From: a virus
DNA: 21,855 nucleotides
Direction: 5' to 3' (one strand)
IMG/VR virus record: IMGVR_UViG_3300030106_003528
Span: 1 to 21,855 of that record
Each line of letters starts with the position of its first letter. The first letter of the stretch is position 1. Position numbers and translations under genes: made by a program. The notes below the pieces were generated by a model that was given only the letters and a program-made list of their open reading frames with translations, ran no database searches and was not told the DNA's origin. Positions 1-8,070 of the stretch are shown here, one piece after another.

Positions 1-344
1 ACGGATATCTCGTTTTTGATTATATCCCCTAGTCCATTCTCACGAAGCCAGTTAAACGCCGTTTCTTTATTTGCTTCAGTAATTGTAGCACGATACGACG
101 TTGAAACTTTTAGATGTGATCCATCATGAAGTTTTAATTCTGCTAAACCCATTTCAGACATCATGGTTGGTATAACCTCACCTGATATGTGGTCTCTTTT
201 CTTTTTTAATAACTTAATTCTAGATTCTGCATCTTCTATTTCCGATGATACTCCCTCTAATCTTTCAACTTGATCTGCAAGTGACTGAATGTTGTCAGTC
301 TTTTTCATTGCGTCTTGTTGGTCTTTTTCAAAATCAATTGTCAT
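1..344 (-). CDS. Conserved phage protein with N-terminal coiled coil (3' end cut by window edge)
   Basis: The frame is open from an ATG at 344 to the window edge, giving 114 residues without a stop. Residues about 18-55 are rich in E/K/L/I and should form a coiled coil. The C-terminal half carries a short beta-rich piece (KLHDGSHLKVSTSYRA) followed by an amphipathic segment with FNWLRENGLGDIIKNE. I recognise this layout (coiled coil, then a WLRENG..D.IKN tail) from uncharacterised proteins encoded near replication genes of many phages; no function is known to me. The start is supported by a good Shine-Dalgarno (GGAG, about 8 nt upstream) lying in the end of the upstream gene, which it overlaps by 11 nt, so the two are probably translated from one leftward message. 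Confidence 0.75.
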   Translation of the reverse strand, partial: MTIDFEKDQQDAMKKTDNIQSLADQVERLEGVSSEIEDAESRIKLLKKKRDHISGEVIPTMMSEMGLAELKLHDGSHLKVSTSYRATITEANKETAFNWLRENGLGDIIKNEIS

Positions 345-711
345 CTATTTCTCCTTTCTCGTATAGATTAATTTCAATAGGATAATATTTTCTTTCTTGT
401 TTATCCCACTTTAACAAATTGTATTTGCCGTTTGTAATATCAGATACAATAGAACATGCAACACCTATTATAGCAGGATCACCTGTAAGTAATAAATAAT
501 CTTCTTTTGTAAAATCTTTTAACCCTTTTCTTAATTTATAAATAAGTGGACCAGGTGAAAAAATCATTTGAGAAAATTCTGGTAACAAAAAATTAAATTT
601 TCCATAACTAGATGCACCCATAATATTTATTTTAGGATTGCCTGCTTTAGTTCCAGCAATTTCTTGTATTACAAAAACTCTACTTTCTGACATTGACAAA
701 TCATATAACAT
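334..711 (-). CDS. Small conserved phage protein, function unknown
   Basis: This frame encodes 125 residues with no family I can name. It is a mixed alpha/beta protein, likely soluble: the first third is hydrophobic/beta (SRVFVIQEIAG), the middle has a Pro/Gly-rich loop (FSPGPLIYKLRKGLKDF), and a hydrophobic helix-like segment GDPAIIGVACSIVSDI is too short and polar-flanked to be a clear membrane span. The C-terminus is Lys/Glu-rich. The start is uncertain: ATG at 711 has AAAGG directly against it, and ATG at 693 (MSESRV) has no Shine-Dalgarno but could be leaderless from a weak promoter. The gene diverges from the helicase gene with only 25 nt between start codons, so the helicase promoter lies inside its 5' end. 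It overlaps the next gene by 11 nt. Confidence 0.7.
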   Translation of the reverse strand: MLYDLSMSESRVFVIQEIAGTKAGNPKINIMGASSYGKFNFLLPEFSQMIFSPGPLIYKLRKGLKDFTKEDYLLLTGDPAIIGVACSIVSDITNGKYNLLKWDKQERKYYPIEINLYEKGEIDDN

Positions 712-721
712 CCTTTATATT
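693..721 (+). promoter_or_regulatory. Near-consensus sigma70-type promoter for the helicase-oxygenase unit
   Basis: A perfect TTGACA (-35, 693-698) is followed after exactly 17 nt by TATATT (-10, 716-721; five of six consensus bases). The predicted start near 728 leaves a leader of about 10 nt before the ATG at 737. It is the best promoter match I found in the window and stands just ahead of the only two rightward genes. It lies inside the 5' end of the divergent gene. Confidence 0.6.
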
Positions 722-729
722 AAAGTCAA
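702..729 (-). promoter_or_regulatory. Weak candidate sigma70-type promoter for the leftward 125-aa gene
   Basis: On the minus strand TTGACT (729-724) is followed after 16 nt by TATATG (707-702). Transcription would start close to the ATG at 693, giving a leaderless or nearly leaderless message, which would favour 693 over 711 as the start codon. It overlaps the opposite-facing helicase promoter almost completely. The -10 match is poor and AT-rich DNA throws up such matches often, so this is tentative. Confidence 0.2.
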
Positions 730-736
730 TAGAAAG

Positions 737-2167
737 ATGAATTATAAATTTAAGACAAAGCCGTATAAGCATCAATTGATTGCTTTAGAAAAGTCATGGA
801 ATAAAGAAACGTACGCATATTTTATGGAAATGGGTACAGGTAAAACAAAAGTGTTAATAGACAACATGTCCATGCTTTATGACAAAGGTAAAATAGATGG
901 TGCATTAATCGTAGCTCCCAAGGGTGTTATAAAAACTTGGCACGAGCAAGAAATACCTGCGCACTTACCAAAACATATAGAAAATGTGTCAGTATTATGG
1001 CAATCAAATATTACAAAAAATCAACAAGAAAAATTAGATTCTTTATTTGAATTAGAACCATCTTTACACATTTTAATTATGAATGTTGAAGCGTTCTCTA
1101 CAGATAAAGGTGTTAAGTTTGCATCTAAATTTTTAAACTCACACAAAGTTTTAATGGCTATTGATGAATCTACAACCATTAAAACACCTACGGCTAAAAG
1201 AACTAAAAATATTATTGATCTTGGAGAGTATGCTAAATATAGAAGAATAATGACAGGATCGCCTGTTACCAAAAATCCGTTAGATTTATATACACAATGT
1301 TATTTTTTAGATCCTTATTTGTTAGATCATGCTTCGTATTACTCTTTTAGAAACAGATATGCTATTATGAAAACAATGCATGTTAGAGGTAGATCAATAC
1401 AAGTTGTTCACAAATTTCAAAATTTATCTGAGTTATCAGAAACTCTACAAAATTTTTCTTACAGAGTTTTAAAAGAAGATTGTTTAGATTTGCCTAAAAA
1501 AATTTTTACAAAAAGACATATATCACTTACACCCGATCAGTTTAAAGTTTACCAACAAATGAAAAAACAAGCTATGGCTGTCTTAAATGGTAAAGTAACT
1601 TCTACTATGACTGTGCTTACACAACTAATGCGTTTGCACCAAATAACTTGTGGACATTTTACAGCTGATGATGGCAGCACACAATTATTACCTAATAATA
1701 GAATTACTGAACTAATGAACGTGTTAGAGGAAACAGAAGGTAAGGTTATTATTTGGGCAAATTATCAAAGAGATGTCAATCAAATTATAAAAGCTATTGT
1801 AGATAAATATGGTCCGGGGTCCGTGGTCGATTATTATGGGTTAACACCACAAGAAGAAAGACAAGAAAACATACGTAAATTTCAAAATGGTGATGAGTGT
1901 AGATTTATCGTTGGCACAACTCAAACCGGTGGTTATGGTATTACACTTACAAAAGCAAATACCGTAGTTTATTATTCTAATGGTTATGACTTAGAAAAGA
2001 GATTACAATCAGAAGATCGAGCGCACAGAATAGGACAAACAAAATCAGTAACATATGTAGATCTTATCGCAGAAGACACAGTAGATGAAAAAATTGTAAA
2101 AGCTTTACGTGATAAAATAAATATTGCATCTGAAGTATTGGGTGAAGAATTAAAAGAGTGGATTTAA
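737..2167 (+). CDS. SNF2-family (superfamily 2) DNA helicase/ATPase
   Basis: This is an ATP-dependent DNA translocase/helicase of the SNF2-like branch of superfamily 2. The 476-residue product shows Walker A EMGTGKT (residues 31-37), motif Ia-like VAPKGVIKTW (about 59-68), Walker B as DEST (143-146) and motif III TGSP (173-176). The C-terminal RecA lobe has a VIIWANYQRD strand, TTQTGGYGITL (motif V) and motif VI QSEDRAHRIGQ (424-434), the SNF2 hallmark. There are no extra domains, so it is a minimal phage form, probably used in replication, fork remodelling or recombination. The frame is open further upstream, but the ATG at 737 is preferred: it sits just behind a strong promoter and the protein then begins right before the Q-motif-like KPYKHQ. 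Its stop overlaps the next start (TAATG). Confidence 0.93.
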   Translation: MNYKFKTKPYKHQLIALEKSWNKETYAYFMEMGTGKTKVLIDNMSMLYDKGKIDGALIVAPKGVIKTWHEQEIPAHLPKHIENVSVLWQSNITKNQQEKLDSLFELEPSLHILIMNVEAFSTDKGVKFASKFLNSHKVLMAIDESTTIKTPTAKRTKNIIDLGEYAKYRRIMTGSPVTKNPLDLYTQCYFLDPYLLDHASYYSFRNRYAIMKTMHVRGRSIQVVHKFQNLSELSETLQNFSYRVLKEDCLDLPKKIFTKRHISLTPDQFKVYQQMKKQAMAVLNGKVTSTMTVLTQLMRLHQITCGHFTADDGSTQLLPNNRITELMNVLEETEGKVIIWANYQRDVNQIIKAIVDKYGPGSVVDYYGLTPQEERQENIRKFQNGDECRFIVGTTQTGGYGITLTKANTVVYYSNGYDLEKRLQSEDRAHRIGQTKSVTYVDLIAEDTVDEKIVKALRDKINIASEVLGEELKEWI

Positions 2168-2610
2168 TGATAGTAATAGAAGATTTTTTAAATAAAGAAA
2201 CTTGTGACTATTGTATTGAGTATATGCATAAAAATAAATCTAAAACATGGCCATTTAACAAAACAATGCGATTAGGATTATTAGATTGTAAAGATGATAA
2301 TACAATAAAAAAATTAGTTGATAAATATTCTAAAATATATCCTGGACACTATTTAAAAAATATTGAAATTTCTAGATGGCCAATAGGAGAGTCTCATAAA
2401 TGGCATAGAGATAAACCTTATTATGATAGAACAACAATAACTTATTTAAACGACAATTACAAAGGCGGGATAAATTTTGTAAAAAAATTTAAATCGGAAC
2501 CTAAAACAGGAAAAATAATTATATTCAATTCTAATGATATACATATGGCTTCCATGTTAGAAGAGGGTGTTCGATATGTTATTTTAGCCTGGTTTAATAT
2601 ATTAAAATAA
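2167..2610 (+). CDS. Small 2OG-Fe(II) oxygenase, coupled to the helicase
   Basis: The 147-residue protein has the double-stranded beta-helix signature of 2-oxoglutarate/Fe(II)-dependent oxygenases. Metal ligands are H80 and D82 (KWHRDK) and H126 (NDIHMAS); R136 (GVRYVILAWF) would bind the 2OG carboxylate. At this length it is a bare catalytic core. The start at 2167 overlaps the helicase stop by one base (TAATG); an in-frame GTG at 2158 is possible but less likely. It is the only oxygenase gene on the plus strand and is transcribed with the helicase, away from the late-region oxygenases, so an early role (for example acting on DNA, on a replication protein or on a host factor) can be imagined, but the substrate is unknown. 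Its end overlaps the convergent endolysin gene by 9 bp. Confidence 0.82.
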   Translation: MIVIEDFLNKETCDYCIEYMHKNKSKTWPFNKTMRLGLLDCKDDNTIKKLVDKYSKIYPGHYLKNIEISRWPIGESHKWHRDKPYYDRTTITYLNDNYKGGINFVKKFKSEPKTGKIIIFNSNDIHMASMLEEGVRYVILAWFNILK

Positions 2611-3078
2611 TTCTTTCGCTGAACCTAACACAGGTTTATATTTAGTTTTGCCCTCTGATTTATATGCGTGTAAGAATGATGCACGTCTACCCTCAGGTAT
2701 CCAGCTGCAATGAATCCAGCCCGAGTTAGGTTCGCCTGGAGTATAGAACTCAAGGATTAATTGATCTGGTTCAAGATTATTTTTTATCCAGTCAAAAAGT
2801 TCAGCGTTGTCCACGCCAACACATTCGAAGTCGGCCGCCTCAGCTTTAGCATGTTGGCTGTTTGCTGAACTATTTATGGCTAGGCACAGCTCTACTGAAC
2901 GAAAACAACTAGTCACCTTTACCCTACCAAAATGATCTCGTACCGGCTGAAGAATATTTTCACACAACGCTTTTAATTTTTCTATCTGTTCTGCACTAGG
3001 ATTATTGTTAATTCCCATACGTATAGCAGTGTCTGATTTAGTCAGCTCTGAAAGAGTAAAATTACGCGAAAGGTTCAT
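2602..3078 (-). CDS. Endolysin: zinc peptidase of the M15 family
   Basis: The 158-residue product belongs to the peptidase M15A group (D-Ala-D-Ala carboxypeptidase or L-Ala-D-Glu endopeptidase), which cuts peptidoglycan stem peptides. The N-terminus NFTLSELTKSDTAIRMGI is typical. The zinc site is H76 and D83 in SQHAKAEAADF and H123 in WIHCSW; E110 (LILEF) may be the catalytic base region. The canonical SxHxxGxAxD motif is changed at one place, Ala79 replacing Gly. There is no signal peptide, so it should need a holin, and a mini-holin candidate is two genes upstream. Base composition is unusual: sampled lines are about 40-48% GC against about 25-30% in both neighbours, suggesting a separate origin. 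The start overlaps the previous stop by 4 nt (ATGA). Confidence 0.88.
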   Translation of the reverse strand: MNLSRNFTLSELTKSDTAIRMGINNNPSAEQIEKLKALCENILQPVRDHFGRVKVTSCFRSVELCLAINSSANSQHAKAEAADFECVGVDNAELFDWIKNNLEPDQLILEFYTPGEPNSGWIHCSWIPEGRRASFLHAYKSEGKTKYKPVLGSAKELF

Positions 3079-3560
3079 AGGCTAAAATTTATATTAATAG
3101 TTATTCTTTGCTTGGTATTAGTTTGAGGGACACTTGCATGCTCTTCTGTTCCATCAAAAATTATAATTTTATTTTCCTCCGATAATATCTTATCACCTTT
3201 TTTAAATAATGTATACCCATCACAAGTATTTACATAAAATAAAGCAACTTTATGTGGCTTCGATGAGTCAACGTGAAAATCAGATATAATATTTTCTTCA
3301 TGTTTAGTATACATATTTGCTCTACTTCTTAACAAATAATTATATTTTAATCTCCCTAAAATAGGTGACATAATTCTATTAAACCAAGTGCTTACTTGTT
3401 TTTCATCTGTGTAAAAAATATGTCTAAAGAAAAAATCTTTCGTATCTTTATTTGAACCAACACAGTCACTATAATACCAAGGAAACTCTGAGCTAGTAAG
3501 AACATTTTTTATATCATTAAAAACATTTTTGTCTTCAATAAAATTTTTTATTTCTTGCAT
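3075..3560 (-). CDS. 2OG-Fe(II) oxygenase inside the lysis cassette
   Basis: This 161-residue oxygenase-fold protein has H96 and D98 (DFHVD) and H141 (EEHAS) as iron ligands and R152 (QRITININF) for 2OG binding. It is clearly paralogous to the 168-aa oxygenase at 14910-15416: both share a (F/Y)F.H.FY(T/S)D segment, an RAN.Y.K.E stretch before the HxD, an NT..GYT.F..G.K block, and an (R)I.ININ C-terminus. It sits between the XhlA-like mini-holin and the endolysin, with a 1-nt TAATG overlap upstream and a 4-nt ATGA overlap downstream, so it would be made with the lysis proteins. There is no visible Shine-Dalgarno. The substrate is unknown; the position does not prove a lysis role. Confidence 0.82.
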   Translation of the reverse strand: MQEIKNFIEDKNVFNDIKNVLTSSEFPWYYSDCVGSNKDTKDFFFRHIFYTDEKQVSTWFNRIMSPILGRLKYNYLLRSRANMYTKHEENIISDFHVDSSKPHKVALFYVNTCDGYTLFKKGDKILSEENKIIIFDGTEEHASVPQTNTKQRITININFSL

Positions 3561-3736
3561 TAATTTAATGCGTTCATGAGTAAAGCTAATATAATAGCTC
3601 CGCCTCCACCCATGATCATCTTCTCCATTCTTGATACACGTTCTTTAATTTCTTTTATTTGTTCAAAGGTCTGCTTTTGCATTATTCTGCAAAGCTTCTC
3701 GTGATCTTCAATTTTTTGTAGTGCCGATTTTTTCAT
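3560..3736 (-). CDS. XhlA-like mini-protein, candidate holin
   Basis: The frame encodes 58 residues. Residues 1-40 are charged and helical (KIEDHEKLCR, EQIKEIKERVSRMEKM), predicted as a coiled coil, and residues about 41-57 form one C-terminal membrane span (MIMGGGGAIILALLMNAL). This small coiled-coil-plus-C-terminal-anchor layout is that of XhlA/hemolysin-type phage proteins associated with holin function. It ends one base into the next start (TAATG) and its own start overlaps the stop of the 1444-aa gene in the same way, so it is held in the operon by coupled translation. It stands two genes before the endolysin, which lacks a signal peptide. It may be the holin itself or a partner of an unseen one; the evidence is layout and context, not homology. 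Confidence 0.65.
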   Translation of the reverse strand: MKKSALQKIEDHEKLCRIMQKQTFEQIKEIKERVSRMEKMIMGGGGAIILALLMNALN

Positions 3737-6700
3737 TATGTTCTACTTGCTATTACTTGTTCTTCAGGAGATAATAGAGCTTGCTCTGTACGTGTCAAGT
3801 TAGTATTTGGATCTTTTACTTCCGCAGTTTGAACAACAGGTTGTGGTAAGTTGTTAGGTAAAGAACCAACATTTAGAGGATCTGTTACAAAATCAATACC
3901 TTCTCTTATAGTTGGAGATATAAAATCTAACCCTTTTTCTATAATTCCTTTATCAACTGGTATTGGATTACCTTCTTCATCAAATAATATTCTACCATTT
4001 TTATTTAATTTATACTCAAATTTACCTGGATCATATTCTTCTTCAAAAAGATCTTTTCCTCTGTAGTCACTGATTACTTCATTTAATTCTTCGCTTGGAT
4101 ATACAAAATCTTCGTTTAATCTAAATTGTCTTTTTTCTGTTGTAAGTTTTTCTAACTCTCTTTCAATTGTATCTACTTTTGTATCAAACCTTTTTTTAGA
4201 ATAATTTACAGGAGTAAACACACCATTCATTAAATTCCCTGCAACTCTTCTTGATACTCCCGACTTAGTAAGTATTCTTCTTATTTCAGATTCATCTAAA
4301 TCTAACAATTCAAAATCTTTAATTCTAATATACATATCTCTTTGTATTCTAAGAGCTTCTTCTTGCATTTTTTTAAAAGTTGCAACCATGTCATCAGGTG
4401 TGTTATTTGCATAATTATCTACATTATAAAAATTTTCATTTTCATCCACAGCTCTTAACAATCTGTTCATGGTAGCAGCTTGATACTTTAATGTATTTTT
4501 AACATCTATTCTTATAATTCTAGTACCAGCAAACAATGCAAGCAGTTCATCAAGAAGTTTTAAAGGTTTACCACCTTTTGTTAAATCTAATCCTAATGAA
4601 CCTGATATTTTGTCAAAACTTTTTGTAACACCAGGTTGAACACCATCTAAAATATATGCAAGTGATTTTACAATTTTGTCCCCTAAATCATCTGATGCAG
4701 AATACACCGTTCCACCTTGATCTTTTCTACCGTTTCTAGTTGTTACATCTATAAGTCTGTCAAAACCAATTGGCTCTGTAATAAAAGGTTCTAATAAAGT
4801 CATCACTGGTCCCTCTTCTGCAAACATTAAATCTAATACATACTTTTCTGTTTCTTGTGGGTTTAAATTTTGTTCTCTTGCTTTAGCTAGTGCAGCGTTA
4901 AAAGGTGCTTGTAATACATCGTAAGGTGAAAAATAAGAAAAATTAATCGCTGCAGATTCTCCATTTGTCCAACCTTCAATAGGTATTAGTTTAGATCTAG
5001 AGTCCCATACAGCAGCTCCTGATCTTTTGTATGCATCCCATTGTGTAGAAGATGTCCCTGTTAAAAATTGTGCTATTTCAGTAACACCTTTTCCTATTGC
5101 AAAACTAGTTGTTCCAAAACCAAGTAATCTACGTAAACCCATTTGTCTTATGTATGGGTTAGAATGACCAGCTTCTTTTAAACCTATAGACATGATATTT
5201 GCACTTGTTCTAATTATTTCTGCTGGAAATGATATAAAAGCACCAACAGGTAGTTTTCTTAAATTTTGTATTGAAGGAGGAACTTTACTATATGTTGGAT
5301 AAGTGTTTCTAAGTAAATAAGCTGCAGCTTCATCTAACGCATCATCAAAAGTTTTCTTAACTCCTGTAGTAGCATTAATTTCATCAAATGGTTGACCCAT
5401 AAATCTAAACCATTCTTTTACATCCTCTATGTTTTTAAGAGCTTGTGATAATTGTCCTCTTGAATAATTATAACCATAACCTTTCCATAAATTATCACCT
5501 CCTGCATATAATCTTGCAACCTTATCAGTTGGTGCCATTTTAACTAATTTATCAAATAATTTATCTGTTGTATTTATTGTGTTGTTTCTTATTTGATTAA
5601 CCACAGCTTTTAATTCTGATGCTACAACGTTTTCATCCCACACACCAAGTCTTGTCATTTTTTCTACAAACTCATTAAATTTTACTTCATCGACACCTTG
5701 CTTACCAGCACCAAAAATGTCATCAAAAACCATTTTCATAGCGTTAGCAACACTTGCGTTTCCTCCGATATGTCCATTTGCTAACGCAAATAAAGAAGCA
5801 GAAGAAACATTTCTAACTTGTGTCTGTGGTGAATATAAAGTTTTACCAATTTGTATTCCAACTTTACCTTGCATAATTAATCTATACGCAGGAATTGCAA
5901 TTAAATTATCTAACACTCCACCAGTTCCTTTAAACATTTGAACATACTCTGGAGCTGCAAACAACTCCGTGATTTCTGATTTTAAAGTATTGCCTAGTCT
6001 TGGAATTGTTGTTATTTTTTGTGCGTCTAAAACACCAGCGTTTCTTGCAGCGCTAGCTGATCTAAACAACCAACCATTATCTAATCCTGATTTTGCAATT
6101 AAATCAAACGCTCTTTTATTTGCAGCTGCAGATATCATTTCTGATACTGTTAATGATACAGAACTTTTTAAATTTTTTTCTGCTCCTAATAAATTTTTAA
6201 TTGCAGTGGGTAGTTCTTCTCCAGTTTTTAATATTTTGTAATCTTTAAAGTTAATTAATTTACCAATTTCTTTTAATTGAATTAATGGATTTACATTATC
6301 TATTTTACCTGTTCTTAAAATACTATAAGCTAAATTAGTAGCAGACTTTTTAATAGCTTCTGTTTCTGACAGTTTTGGAAATTGTTTTATAGCCTCTCGT
6401 TTTAATTCACCTTTGATTACATTTTTTGATAACCAATTAACCGCTTTATTTAATACAGTTTCATTTGGTGCATAATTAGGATTTGTAAAAGTTGAAAAAG
6501 ATTTTACTAAGTAACTATTAATTCTACCTATTTCTGTTTCTTCTAAAGATTTTACTAATTGATCTTTTGTTTTACCTTTTGGTAGAAGACTTTTAAACTC
6601 TGTCATAGTTTTTTGTATTTCTTTTTTTAAATCTGTAGCAAAAGGTTGAAGTTCTGTAGGTATATCTTTTAAAGGTCTTTGACCTCTTAAAAAATCTTCA

Positions 6701-8070
6701 ACTAATTCTAAATAATATTTTTGTAATGCAGGTGAACTATCCCCTCTATTGTAATTATTTTCAAACTGTTTTGCTAAATTGTAAGCTTTCTTTTCTAGAC
6801 CTTCCATAGTTCTGTCTAATTTTCTAGCTCTAGCTTTAACAAATAACATGACTTGTTCTGATACACCTTCAATATCTTTTGGTGATTTTCCAAAAGATCT
6901 AAAGTATGATAAAAAATTATCTAATCTTTTAAGACCCACTTCTTCTTTATTAGGAGAGGTTACATTATACAGTCTCCAGTTTTTAAATTCAGGCATTTGT
7001 TTTATAAATTTACCACCAAGACCAGATGCTAATAATCTTGCAGTGTTGGATAAAGCATAGCCACTAATACCTTGTATTGCTTTTGATGCTCCTGCTACAA
7101 CAGGTTTTGCAAGTTTTGTTGATCCAAGATACACGATTGGTTTGAACACAGCAGTATCAACTGCTTTTGCACCAAGACTTGCTGTTGTTTTTATCGTTGG
7201 TTTTATACCGTATCTATAACCAAGTGCCATACCCTTACCCATCAACGGAAAACCTCCACCGATTAAAGCACCTTCTTGTCCATATTTTATTTTATTTCTA
7301 AATATTGCTGCAGCTTTTTTTCTTCCTGTTAATCCTTCAGTTGATTCAGGTTCAAAAAATATAGATTCTCGGCCAGGCTCTGATGCAATAAAATCTGTTG
7401 CACCAATTATTGTTGCACCTTCTAGTATGTTAACAGCTAAGTTTGCAGATGCTTTTTTCTTAGATCCTTTTATAGTTTGTACTGACTTTTTTAATTTTGC
7501 AACTTTTGGTATTCTAGTAATTACTTTTTGTATAATACTCCCTGGCACACCAAACTGTGTCAATAATCCAACTAATTCACCTTGCCATGTTTCAGGTCTA
7601 TCAGGTTCTTTATCTTTCATAAAATCTTCAAATGAAGATTGAAAATCTGTGTCAAAAGCAAAGTCTGTACCTGCAAATAATAATGTGCCTAACCCTGTGG
7701 ATAAATCAAATACTCCTGTTTCAATACCTTTTCTTATTTCATCTAGTGATGATATATAATCTTTTTCGTCTTGGCTTTCTAATTTTTTAATTATATCCTC
7801 ACCTGCAGTAATAGAAGCAGCTGTTCTTAATTGTGGGTTTAAAAATAATCCAAACCTTAAAGCACTAGTATCAGTTATTTTTCCTTCATCTGTTTTTCTA
7901 GGGACAAACGATCTAAAAAATTTTGTAGGTTTAGTTGGTTCTGATAAATTTTCTAAAGCTCTTTGAAAGCTTTCTTTCATTTCTTCTATGCTATTATCTG
8001 CACCTTGCTCGCCAATAGCTTCACCCTCTTGTTTATCTTTAAGATATCGTTCAAACGGTTTTACGGCCAT
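3736..8070 (-). CDS. Giant virion protein, probable internal/DNA-ejection protein
   Basis: At 1444 residues this is the largest gene of the window. I do not recognise a catalytic domain. It is largely alpha-helical, Lys/Glu-rich, with Gly/Ala-rich, membrane-compatible patches, for instance about residue 265-285 (GALIGGGFPLMGKGMALGY), about 747-765 (TQVRNVSSASLFALANG) and about 940-1010 (FISFPAEIIRTSANIMSIG, then LGFGTTSFAIGKG). Such size, helicity and patches fit the large ejection proteins of podoviruses (analogous to T7 gp16 or P22 gp16), which enter the cell envelope with the DNA. The middle-to-C-terminal segment may be one of the 'large polyvalent protein' helical domains, but I cannot confirm this. 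A strong GGAGG precedes the start, which overlaps the previous stop (TAATG). Confidence 0.65.
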   Translation of the reverse strand: MAVKPFERYLKDKQEGEAIGEQGADNSIEEMKESFQRALENLSEPTKPTKFFRSFVPRKTDEGKITDTSALRFGLFLNPQLRTAASITAGEDIIKKLESQDEKDYISSLDEIRKGIETGVFDLSTGLGTLLFAGTDFAFDTDFQSSFEDFMKDKEPDRPETWQGELVGLLTQFGVPGSIIQKVITRIPKVAKLKKSVQTIKGSKKKASANLAVNILEGATIIGATDFIASEPGRESIFFEPESTEGLTGRKKAAAIFRNKIKYGQEGALIGGGFPLMGKGMALGYRYGIKPTIKTTASLGAKAVDTAVFKPIVYLGSTKLAKPVVAGASKAIQGISGYALSNTARLLASGLGGKFIKQMPEFKNWRLYNVTSPNKEEVGLKRLDNFLSYFRSFGKSPKDIEGVSEQVMLFVKARARKLDRTMEGLEKKAYNLAKQFENNYNRGDSSPALQKYYLELVEDFLRGQRPLKDIPTELQPFATDLKKEIQKTMTEFKSLLPKGKTKDQLVKSLEETEIGRINSYLVKSFSTFTNPNYAPNETVLNKAVNWLSKNVIKGELKREAIKQFPKLSETEAIKKSATNLAYSILRTGKIDNVNPLIQLKEIGKLINFKDYKILKTGEELPTAIKNLLGAEKNLKSSVSLTVSEMISAAANKRAFDLIAKSGLDNGWLFRSASAARNAGVLDAQKITTIPRLGNTLKSEITELFAAPEYVQMFKGTGGVLDNLIAIPAYRLIMQGKVGIQIGKTLYSPQTQVRNVSSASLFALANGHIGGNASVANAMKMVFDDIFGAGKQGVDEVKFNEFVEKMTRLGVWDENVVASELKAVVNQIRNNTINTTDKLFDKLVKMAPTDKVARLYAGGDNLWKGYGYNYSRGQLSQALKNIEDVKEWFRFMGQPFDEINATTGVKKTFDDALDEAAAYLLRNTYPTYSKVPPSIQNLRKLPVGAFISFPAEIIRTSANIMSIGLKEAGHSNPYIRQMGLRRLLGFGTTSFAIGKGVTEIAQFLTGTSSTQWDAYKRSGAAVWDSRSKLIPIEGWTNGESAAINFSYFSPYDVLQAPFNAALAKAREQNLNPQETEKYVLDLMFAEEGPVMTLLEPFITEPIGFDRLIDVTTRNGRKDQGGTVYSASDDLGDKIVKSLAYILDGVQPGVTKSFDKISGSLGLDLTKGGKPLKLLDELLALFAGTRIIRIDVKNTLKYQAATMNRLLRAVDENENFYNVDNYANNTPDDMVATFKKMQEEALRIQRDMYIRIKDFELLDLDESEIRRILTKSGVSRRVAGNLMNGVFTPVNYSKKRFDTKVDTIERELEKLTTEKRQFRLNEDFVYPSEELNEVISDYRGKDLFEEEYDPGKFEYKLNKNGRILFDEEGNPIPVDKGIIEKGLDFISPTIREGIDFVTDPLNVGSLPNNLPQPVVQTAEVKDPNTNLTRTEQALLSPEEQVIASRT

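Noticed and set aside
638-736. Upstream extension of the helicase frame to an ATG at 638
   Set aside because: The added residues overlap the divergent gene, lie before the promoter, and precede the normal beginning of the helicase domain.
2593-2606. Perfect 14-bp palindrome tttaatatattaaa at the convergent gene ends
   Set aside because: It is pure A/T, with no G/C stem and no loop, so it is unlikely to be a terminator; such palindromes are common in AT-rich DNA.
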